Shown here in pieces: positions 56,780 through 64,000 of a DNA stretch of 64,000 nt. The stretch is from Pelagibacteraceae bacterium AG-470-G21 (GTDB taxonomy: Bacteria > Pseudomonadota > Alphaproteobacteria > Pelagibacterales > Pelagibacteraceae), in contig QCSH01000007.1 of assembly GCA_003211555.1 (NCBI GenBank), forward strand, positions 1 to 64,000, written 5' to 3'. The notes beneath the pieces were generated by a model. The model was not told the DNA's origin. It worked only from the letters and a program-made list of their open reading frames with translations, and did not search any database. Position numbers and translations under genes: made by a program. Within the stretch, counting starts at the first letter, position 1, and each line of letters begins with the position of its first letter.

Positions 56780-57913
56780 TTAACCATTTAATAATTTAAG
56801 AGCATACTCAAGTTGATTGTCTGTATCAGTATTTATTCTAAACTCATTTGAACTTTCAGCTATAACTATATCTGGATTTACTCCAACTCTTGAAATTGAT
56901 TTTCCTGATGGAAGAAAATATTTAGAAACTGTTAGTCTTATAGCACCTTCATTATCGAGTGGAATAATTGATTGAACTGAACCTTTGCCATATGTACTTT
57001 CACCAACTAATATTGCTCTTTTATGATCTTGCAGAGCTCCCGCAACAATCTCTGACGCTGACGCTGAACCGTAGTTTATTAAAATGACCATTGTTTCTCC
57101 ATTAATAATATCGCCTTTTTTTGCAAACCATTTTCTATTTTCGTATTTCCTTTTACTTTTAGTGGAAACTATCTCTCCATTTTCTAAAAAATAATCTGAA
57201 ATCTTAATTGCCTGTGATAATAAACCACCAGGATTATTTCTTAAATCTAGAATGTAATTCTTAATTTCTTTATTTTTTTTAAATTCTTTAATTTTATTTT
57301 TTATTTGCTTACTACTATTTTCATTAAAAGATGTAAGTCTAATGTATGCGGTTTTATCGTCTTTGATTTCTGATTTTACAGATGCAACTTGAATAACTTC
57401 TCTAGTTATAGTGAATATTAATGCTTTTCTTTCTCCTCTTCTTCTAACAGTAATTTCAATATCTGATCCAACTGGACCTCTCATCAACTCCACTGCTTCG
57501 GAAAGAGTTTTCCCTTGAACTTGAATGTCATCAATTTTTACAATGTAATCTCCAGCTTTAACACCAACTTCTTCTGCAGGAGAATTATCAATTGGAGAAA
57601 TTACTTTTACAACTCCAGCTTCCATACTGACTTCGATCCCTAATCCCCCAAACTCTCCACTTGTCTCAGTTTGCATATTTTTAAATGAATCTGGTGACAT
57701 GTATGCTGAATATGGATCTAATGATTGTAATACTCCATTTATTGCAGCATCCATTGCATCACTTTGATTTACCTCATCTACGTATTCTTTATTAATCTTG
57801 TCTAGAACTTCACTGAATAAATCGATTTTTTTATAAATATCATTTTCATCACTTAAAATTGGTTTTGAAAATACAAAGAAGACTACAGAAATTATTAATA
57901 AAAACTTTTTCAT
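56780..57913 (-). CDS. ctpA: Carboxy-terminal processing protease (S41, PDZ)
   Basis: PDZ domain; GSASASEIVAGALQDHKRAILVGESTYGKGSVQ; start set at MKKFLLIISVVFF (signal peptide). Confidence 0.92.
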   Translation of the reverse strand: MKKFLLIISVVFFVFSKPILSDENDIYKKIDLFSEVLDKINKEYVDEVNQSDAMDAAINGVLQSLDPYSAYMSPDSFKNMQTETSGEFGGLGIEVSMEAGVVKVISPIDNSPAEEVGVKAGDYIVKIDDIQVQGKTLSEAVELMRGPVGSDIEITVRRRGERKALIFTITREVIQVASVKSEIKDDKTAYIRLTSFNENSSKQIKNKIKEFKKNKEIKNYILDLRNNPGGLLSQAIKISDYFLENGEIVSTKSKRKYENRKWFAKKGDIINGETMVILINYGSASASEIVAGALQDHKRAILVGESTYGKGSVQSIIPLDNEGAIRLTVSKYFLPSGKSISRVGVNPDIVIAESSNEFRINTDTDNQLEYALKLLNG

Positions 57914-58260
57914 ATGATCAGTTTTTCTTTTGGAATTAATTCTGACCACATTTTTTCTAATTCATAAAATTTTCTTTTTTCAGGGTTAAAAATATGAACA
58001 ATTAAGTCTATCCCATCAACAAGCTTCCAATCATTACTGTCTTTACCTTCAATTTTACAGTTAGGAACTCCGTTTATTTTTAATTTTTGAAAAACTTGTT
58101 CTGATAATGCTTGAATGTGTCTTGATGATGTACCACTTGCTATAATCATAAAATCTGCAACTGAAGACTTACCTTCAAGATCTATTGATACTATGTCTAG
58201 GGCTTTATTAATATCAAGCGTTCTAACTATTTCGTCTTTTAAAGCTGATATTTTTTCCAT
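57910..58260 (-). CDS. rsfS: Ribosome silencing factor RsfS/Iojap
   Basis: DLEGKSSVADFMIIASGTSSRHIQALSEQV; NDWKLVDGIDLIVHIFNPEKRKFYELEKMW. Confidence 0.95.
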   Translation of the reverse strand: MEKISALKDEIVRTLDINKALDIVSIDLEGKSSVADFMIIASGTSSRHIQALSEQVFQKLKINGVPNCKIEGKDSNDWKLVDGIDLIVHIFNPEKRKFYELEKMWSELIPKEKLII

Positions 58261-58277
58261 TAATTAAAATTAGAGTA

Positions 58278-58820
58278 TCAAATTTTTCTTAATTGAGAAG
58301 ATGAAATATTGACTTTATTAAACTTAATGAATTCAACTGTTTTTTTATTATATTTCTTAAATGATTTTGATTTTAAAGCCTTTGATTTGTATCCATCTCT
58401 ATCAAATACTAATATTTTACACATTTTAGTTATTGAATTGCAACCTTTCCATTTATGGAAATTAACCAGGTTGTCTGCTCCCATCAAAAAAAATATATCA
58501 GTATTCTTAAATTTTTTTTTTAAATATTTAATTAAGTCTATTGTTCGATTAGATTTTACTATGTCATCAAAACATTGAACTTTTATAAATTTGTTTCTTT
58601 TATTAATTTTTTTTGCATATGCTGTTCTTTTATATAAATCATTTGGTTTATTTTTTTTAAATGGATTTTGTTTTGTTATAGCCCATATAACTTGAATCAA
58701 ATTAAAATCTTTTTTTGCTATTTTTGAGATTTTTATATGACCAATATGTGCTGGATCAAATGATCCACCTAGTACACCAATCTTTTTATTTTCTAATTTG
58801 CCCAGACCCATAAACTTCAT
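58278..58820 (-). CDS. nadD: Nicotinate-nucleotide adenylyltransferase
   Basis: GVLGGSFDPAHIGHIKISKIA; FFLMGADNLVNFHKW; SSSQLRK. Start may be 58811. Confidence 0.9.
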   Translation of the reverse strand: MKFMGLGKLENKKIGVLGGSFDPAHIGHIKISKIAKKDFNLIQVIWAITKQNPFKKNKPNDLYKRTAYAKKINKRNKFIKVQCFDDIVKSNRTIDLIKYLKKKFKNTDIFFLMGADNLVNFHKWKGCNSITKMCKILVFDRDGYKSKALKSKSFKKYNKKTVEFIKFNKVNISSSQLRKI

Positions 58821-60033
58821 ATTTATAACTTACTAACTGATTTAAACCAACGGGACCTCTTGGTGGTAAATTATTTGTTGAAATTCCAACTTCTCCACCA
58901 AAGCCAAATTCTCCTCCATCTGCAAATTGTGTTGATGAATTTTGAATAGCTATTGAGCTTTTTACATTTTTAATAAAATATTTCGCCGTATTTTTATTTT
59001 TTGTAATTATTGCATCTGTATGCATGGTTCCATATTTGTTAATATGATCAACTGCTTCTTTAACATCGTTTACTAACTTTACTGAAATAATTGATGAAAG
59101 GTGTTCTTTGGACCAAGTATTACTATTTGTGGGATAAGATTTGCCTTTGAATAATTTTTTAATTTTTCTATCAGCTAAAATTTTACATCCATTTTTAACT
59201 AACGAATTTAAAATTAAATTTACTGATTTAGATTTATTTTTATGTATTAAAAGTGTTTCAGTTGCACCACATATGCTAGTATTTCTTAGTTTAGCGTTTA
59301 ATACAATTTTGTTTGCCATGTTATCTTCGGCTTCTTTATCTATATATGTATGACAAATTCCTTCTAAATGACCAATAACTGGCACTTTTGAAAGTTGTTT
59401 CACTTTTTTCACTAAATTTTTTCCACCTCGTGGAATTATAACATCAATTGACCCTTCCATTTTTGATAATAAATAGTCCACAATTTTTCTACTTTTATCA
59501 CTTATAAATTGGACGTAATTTTCGTTTACTTTATTTTTTTTGAGGGCTTTTCTAAATAAATTCACTAAGATTTTATTGCTATTATAGGCTTCAGAACCTC
59601 CTCTTAATATTACAGCGTTTCCAGATTTGAAACATAATGCCGAAACATCAGAAGTAACATTTGGTCTGCTTTCAAATATTACACCTATTACTCCTATTGG
59701 TATTGTAACCCTTTTAATTTCAAGTCCATTCGGCCTTTTCCATTTAGAAGTGACTTGATTCACAGGATCCTTAAAAGAGGTAATAGTTTTAACAGAGTTA
59801 ATTATACTTTTTAATTTATTACTATTAAGAGCAAGTCTTTTAATCAAATTTTCTTTCACATTCTTTCTTTTTGCATAAAAAACATCTTTCTTATTTTCAC
59901 TTAAGATTTTGTCTTTATTAATCTGAATTAATTTAGCAAAATCTTTTAAAACTTTATTTTTTTTTTTTGAATTTATTCTTGAGTTCAAAGCTTTCCTTGA
60001 ATTAAATCCAATTATTTTAACTAGTTTGCTCAT
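58786..60033 (-). CDS. proA: Gamma-glutamyl phosphate reductase
   Basis: IGVIGVIFESRPNVTSDVSALCFKSGNAVILRGG; NSSTQFADGGEFGFGGEVGISTNNLPPRGPVGL. Confidence 0.97.
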   Translation of the reverse strand: MSKLVKIIGFNSRKALNSRINSKKKNKVLKDFAKLIQINKDKILSENKKDVFYAKRKNVKENLIKRLALNSNKLKSIINSVKTITSFKDPVNQVTSKWKRPNGLEIKRVTIPIGVIGVIFESRPNVTSDVSALCFKSGNAVILRGGSEAYNSNKILVNLFRKALKKNKVNENYVQFISDKSRKIVDYLLSKMEGSIDVIIPRGGKNLVKKVKQLSKVPVIGHLEGICHTYIDKEAEDNMANKIVLNAKLRNTSICGATETLLIHKNKSKSVNLILNSLVKNGCKILADRKIKKLFKGKSYPTNSNTWSKEHLSSIISVKLVNDVKEAVDHINKYGTMHTDAIITKNKNTAKYFIKNVKSSIAIQNSSTQFADGGEFGFGGEVGISTNNLPPRGPVGLNQLVSYKYEVYGSGQIRK

Positions 60034-61139
60034 TAGATTTTGACCATATCATCTTTATGTATAACTTCGGACTTTGTGACATAGCCCAAAAGATTACTGA
60101 TTTTATTTGAATGTTCTCCCTTTATTTTTGATATTTCATCAGATGTAAAACTGCTTAGTCCCCTAGCAAATTCTGTATTATTTTTATCTAAGATTTTAAC
60201 ATGATCACCTTTAACAAATTTTCCTGAGACTTTTTTAATTCCTGCAGCTAACAAACTTTTTCCATTTTTGAGAGCATTTAATGCACCATCATCTATTATG
60301 ATTTCTCCTTTTGGAGATATCGAGCTTATTATCCATTTTTTTCTGGCATCCAATTTAGATACTTTTGGTAAAAACCATGTCCCAGAATTATGTTCAAGTA
60401 TATTTTTAATTGGCCTTTCAATTAACCCATTTGCTATAGCCATGTAGCAACCCGAAACTTGACATACTTTTGCAGCATCAATTTTTGTTTTCATTCCACC
60501 AGTTCCATGTTTACTTGTGGTTTTGCTAGAAAAATTCTCAATTTTTGAATCAATATTTTTGATTTCTTTAATCAGTTTAGCATTTTTATGAATTTTTGGA
60601 TTTTTAGAATACAATCCATCAACATCAGATAATAATATTAAGCAATCTGCACCTGATATTTGCGCAACTCTTGATGCCAGTCTATCATTATCTCCATATT
60701 TAATTTCAGAAGTTGCAATACTATCATTTTCGTTAACAACGGGGACAAAATTAAGCTCAAACAAGTTCTCGAAAGTTCTTTTAGCATTAATTGCTCTTCT
60801 TCTTTTCTCGGTATCTTCTAAAGTAATTAAAATTTGGGAAATATTTATTTTATTTGAGTTAAATGTTTTTTTAAAAAGATTCATTAATTCGATTTGTCCA
60901 ATAGACGCAACAGCTTGACTTTTATCAAGTTTTAGAGTTTTTTTATTTAACTGTAATTTTTTACACCCTAAAGCAATAGCCCCTGAACTTACTATTACAA
61001 CATTCTTGTTAATTTTTTGTAACTCTTTAATATCTTTAGCAAATTCCAAAAGCCATTTTTCTCTTATTATTTTATTGTCATTTATTAATAAAGATGAACC
61101 TATTTTTATTACTACAGTTTTGGACTCCTTAAGATACAT
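60033..61139 (-). CDS. proB: Glutamate 5-kinase (with PUA domain)
   Basis: VVIKIGSSLLI; VSSGAIALGCKKL; VVNENDSIATSEIKYGDNDRLASRVA; GTGGMKTKIDAA. Confidence 0.97.
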   Translation of the reverse strand: MYLKESKTVVIKIGSSLLINDNKIIREKWLLEFAKDIKELQKINKNVVIVSSGAIALGCKKLQLNKKTLKLDKSQAVASIGQIELMNLFKKTFNSNKINISQILITLEDTEKRRRAINAKRTFENLFELNFVPVVNENDSIATSEIKYGDNDRLASRVAQISGADCLILLSDVDGLYSKNPKIHKNAKLIKEIKNIDSKIENFSSKTTSKHGTGGMKTKIDAAKVCQVSGCYMAIANGLIERPIKNILEHNSGTWFLPKVSKLDARKKWIISSISPKGEIIIDDGALNALKNGKSLLAAGIKKVSGKFVKGDHVKILDKNNTEFARGLSSFTSDEISKIKGEHSNKISNLLGYVTKSEVIHKDDMVKI

Positions 61140-62112
61140 AGTTTACCAACTTTGACTTTATATCTGATACTGATTTTTTATCCATTGTTGACATTACAAA
61201 AATATTTTTTTTCAATTTACTATTGAGTTTTTTAATCTTCTCTACTTTTTCTTCTTCTTCCACCAAGTCAATTTTATTTAAAACTACTATTTCTTTTTTC
61301 TTAGCTAAATCTTTGCCATATTTAGATAACTCTTTTCTGACTTGATTGTAAGAAACAAATAGATCATTTTCAGTTATATCAATTAAATGTAGCAAGGTTT
61401 TACATCTTTCTATGTGTTTTAAAAATTTTATTCCAAGACCAGTTCCTTTATGAGCGCCTTCAATTAACCCTGGTATATCTGCTAAAGTAATTTCTTTGTC
61501 ATCATAACTAGCAACCCCAAGATTTGGATTAATTGTAGTAAATTTATAATTTGCTATTTTTGGGTTTGCACTTGTCATTGAGGCAAGCAAGCTAGATTTT
61601 CCAGCATTTGGTAATCCTATGATTCCAATATCAGCAATTGTTTTTAGTTGAAGGTATATCCAAAATTCCTCCCCTTGACTTCCTTTAGTAAATTTCCTTG
61701 GTGCTCTGTTGGTTGAGGATTTAAACCTAGTATTTCCAAATCCACCTTTACCTCCACTTGCTAATAAAAATTCCTCTTTTTGAGTTTTAAAATCAAAAAT
61801 AAGTGTTTTATTATCTTCCTCAAAAACCTGTGTGCCTATAGGTACTTTTAAATATAAATCTTCTCCACCTTTTCCAGTTTTGTTTTTTCCACTACCATCT
61901 TGTCCTCTTTGCGCTTTAAAGTGTTGTTGGTACCTGTAATCAATTAAAGTATTAAGATTTCTTTCACTTTTGAGAATTACAGAGCCTCCTTTACCCCCAT
62001 CGCCTCCATCAGGCCCACCAAACTCAACAAACTTTTCTCTACGAAAACTTGGAGATCCTGACCCTCCGTTGCCAGCTTTTACATATATCTTAACCTGATC
62101 GAGAAATTTCAT
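61129..62112 (-). CDS. obgE: GTPase ObgE/CgtA
   Basis: VKAGNGGSGSPSFRREKFVEFGGPDGGDGGKGG; GLPNAGKSSLLASMTSANPKIANYKFTTI; ADIPGLIEGAHKGTGLG. Confidence 0.98.
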   Translation of the reverse strand: MKFLDQVKIYVKAGNGGSGSPSFRREKFVEFGGPDGGDGGKGGSVILKSERNLNTLIDYRYQQHFKAQRGQDGSGKNKTGKGGEDLYLKVPIGTQVFEEDNKTLIFDFKTQKEEFLLASGGKGGFGNTRFKSSTNRAPRKFTKGSQGEEFWIYLQLKTIADIGIIGLPNAGKSSLLASMTSANPKIANYKFTTINPNLGVASYDDKEITLADIPGLIEGAHKGTGLGIKFLKHIERCKTLLHLIDITENDLFVSYNQVRKELSKYGKDLAKKKEIVVLNKIDLVEEEEKVEKIKKLNSKLKKNIFVMSTMDKKSVSDIKSKLVNYVS

Positions 62113-62139
62113 ATAACAACTATGTATGTGTTGTATTTA

Positions 62140-62394
62140 TTAATTGGGCTTTACTGAAACGTAAGTTCTATCAGATTTTGATTTTTTGAACTCTACTTTA
62201 CCTTTAACAACTGAAAAAATTGAATGGTCTTTTCCCATGCCAACATTTTCTCCAGGGAATATTTTAGTTCCTCTTTGCCTTACAATAATGTTGCCAGGTA
62301 TTACCATCTCACCACCGTATTTTTTCACACCCAGTCTTCGACCGGCACTATCTCTTCCGTTTCTCGACGATCCACCTGCTTTTTTTGTTGCCAT
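62140..62394 (-). CDS. rpmA: 50S ribosomal protein L27
   Basis: [29 protein letters not shown]. Confidence 0.98.
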   Translation of the reverse strand: MATKKAGGSSRNGRDSAGRRLGVKKYGGEMVIPGNIIVRQRGTKIFPGENVGMGKDHSIFSVVKGKVEFKKSKSDRTYVSVKPN

Positions 62395-62404
62395 ATTTTA
62401 TCTT

Positions 62405-62806
62405 TTATTTTGCCGCTTCTTTAGTTTCAATTATTTTTTTTGACGGAATTTCTTTCATTTTTTCTGCTTCAGAAATAATCTTACCATCTTTTGAATAGAT
62501 TTTACTTATTCTTAACATTGTGAATTTTTGCCTATGACCATTTTTTCTTCTTGAGTTTTGTCTTCTTCTTTTTTTAAAAATAAGAACAGTTCTATTTTTT
62601 CCATTTTTTATTAATTCTGCTTCAACTTTAGCACCTGTAATGGTTGGTTCACCCAGCTCTAAATGATTATCATCTCCATAAGCTAGGATTTCATTAAACT
62701 CTATTTTTGAATTTTCTTTTGAATCTTCGAGCTTTTCAACTTTGAGAATCTCTCCAGCTTCCACTTTATACTGTTTACCACCTGTTTGAATTACTGCGAA
62801 TGACAT
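62405..62806 (-). CDS. rplU: 50S ribosomal protein L21 with C-terminal extension
   Basis: MSFAVIQTGGKQYKVEAGEILKVEKLE; FKKRRRQNSRRKNGHRQKFTMLRI. Confidence 0.97.
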   Translation of the reverse strand: MSFAVIQTGGKQYKVEAGEILKVEKLEDSKENSKIEFNEILAYGDDNHLELGEPTITGAKVEAELIKNGKNRTVLIFKKRRRQNSRRKNGHRQKFTMLRISKIYSKDGKIISEAEKMKEIPSKKIIETKEAAK

Positions 62807-62832
62807 AGTTAGCCCTAATTTTTATAGTGAGC

Positions 62833-62860
62833 AATATAGTCTGGGTTGCATCATAGTCAA
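62833..62860 (-). promoter_or_regulatory. Putative sigma70 promoter of rplU-rpmA-obgE run
   Basis: On minus strand: TTGACT - 16 nt - TATATT, ~27 nt before the rplU start. Confidence 0.6.
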
Positions 62861-62870
62861 GGTTAATAAC

Positions 62871-63590
62871 TTAGAAATTATCCTTTAAATCCCTCAATTT
62901 TTTGAAATTTTCTAGATCGTTTGATTTAAGAAAAATGTTACAATTAAGTTCCACACCAATCGTTGATGGCATACTAGTTTTACCTTGTTTAATTTTTTCT
63001 TTAATTTCTTTAATTTTGTTTAGTAATTCATTGTTATTGGAATCCTGTGCTAAACAAAATTCAGAATTCTTTAAAGTATACTCATGTCCACAATAAATTT
63101 TTGTATCTTTATCTAAATTTTTTAAAACTTGTAGTGAGTTGTACATTTGCTCATAACTCCCTTCAAAAATTCTTCCACATCCCAAAGAGAATAAAGTATC
63201 TCCTGTAAAAATTAACTTATTTTTAAAAAAATGAAAACAGATATGACCTATTGTATGACCAGGGACATGATATATTTTTGCTTCAAAAATATCCTTCTTC
63301 CAAATTTCACCATCATTTAAGCAAATATCAATTTGAGGTATTCTGTTTTTATCTCCAATATAACCTACTACTTCTGCATTAAATTTTTTTTTTAATTCCC
63401 CATTCCCACCAACATGGTCATGATGATGATGTGTATTTAATACATATTTTAAATTTAATTTATTTTTCTCTAAATAATTTATAATTGGATCTGCTTCACC
63501 AGGATCAACAACACAACAATTTCTATTAGCTTCATTAATTAAAATGTAAGAAAAATTATCTTCCAGACACTTAATAATTTCTACTTTCAT
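62871..63590 (-). CDS. gloB: Hydroxyacylglutathione hydrolase (glyoxalase II)
   Basis: Metallo-beta-lactamase THHHHDHVGG; VPGHTIGHICFHF; FTGDTLFSLGCGRIFEG; CGHEYTLKN. Confidence 0.95.
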   Translation of the reverse strand: MKVEIIKCLEDNFSYILINEANRNCCVVDPGEADPIINYLEKNKLNLKYVLNTHHHHDHVGGNGELKKKFNAEVVGYIGDKNRIPQIDICLNDGEIWKKDIFEAKIYHVPGHTIGHICFHFFKNKLIFTGDTLFSLGCGRIFEGSYEQMYNSLQVLKNLDKDTKIYCGHEYTLKNSEFCLAQDSNNNELLNKIKEIKEKIKQGKTSMPSTIGVELNCNIFLKSNDLENFKKLRDLKDNF

Positions 63591-64000
63591 TTAACTTTCT
63601 ATTAAAAATATACCTAAGTGAGAGTCAAGATTTTTATAATTTAAATTTGACTCATTTATTTCTGAAATTCGACTTTTTTTTAAAGCGATAGACTTAAATA
63701 TTTTAATATTCTTAGTACTGCAAAAATTATAAAAATCTTTAATTGTGCACATATGTAAATTTGGTGTATTGTACCATTCATGAGGTAAATTTTCTGTTAC
63801 AGGCATTGTGCCTTTAAACAATAATTGTAGTCTAACTCTCCAGTAACCAAAATTAGGTATTGTAACTATTACCTTTTTACCCACTTTAAGTAATTCATTA
63901 ATTACTACTTCAGGGTTGAGAAAAGCCTGCAATGTTTGACTTAAGATAACGTAATCAAAGGATGATTTAGCAAATTGCTTTAAATCGCTTTCAGCATTTC
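63591..64000 (-). CDS. metW: MetW-like methyltransferase-fold protein (5' end beyond window)
   Basis: Open frame continues to window end (AESDLKQFAKSSFDYVILSQTLQAFLNPE...); TIPNFGYWRVRLQLLFKGTMPVTENLPHEWYNTPNLHMCTIKDF. Confidence 0.88.
   Translation of the reverse strand, partial: NAESDLKQFAKSSFDYVILSQTLQAFLNPEVVINELLKVGKKVIVTIPNFGYWRVRLQLLFKGTMPVTENLPHEWYNTPNLHMCTIKDFYNFCSTKNIKIFKSIALKKSRISEINESNLNYKNLDSHLGIFLIES

Overview
This AT-rich, very gene-dense window looks like a chromosome segment of a SAR11/Pelagibacterales-type alphaproteobacterium. That placement is inferred from base composition, short intergenic gaps, a DMSP-demethylation gene set and gene order. From left to right it contains: (1) the end of a carbohydrate/polyol ABC importer with two different ATPase subunits; (2) two TRAP transporter operons with near-identical 5' leaders and Tat signal regions, the second with enlarged membrane subunits; (3) a small accessory block (ketopantoate-reductase-like, acyl-CoA synthetase, GGT-like, MFS, EamA, hydrolase); (4) ftsY-dapF divergent from ffh, with a pseudoknotted RNA candidate in front of ffh; (5) a ~25 kb all-plus-strand stretch: ffh-rpsP-trmD-rplS-leuCDB-dmdC/B/A-asd-sdhCDAB-mmsA-mdh-sucCDAB-lpdA; (6) priA-atpHAGDC; (7) a minus-strand housekeeping run rppH-ctpA-rsfS-nadD-proAB-obgE-rpmA-rplU-gloB-metW. 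I saw no tRNA, rRNA, CRISPR, phage or transposase. The best candidate for a less ordinary system is the ~100-nt RNA element at 23481-23580. A 7-bp hairpin there has a loop that is perfectly complementary (7 nt) to the segment where the ffh ribosome-binding site should lie. Other notable items are the complementary degeneracy of the two ABC ATPases, the recurring hairpin after each solute-binding-protein gene, and a 58-aa membrane ORF missing from the ORF track.
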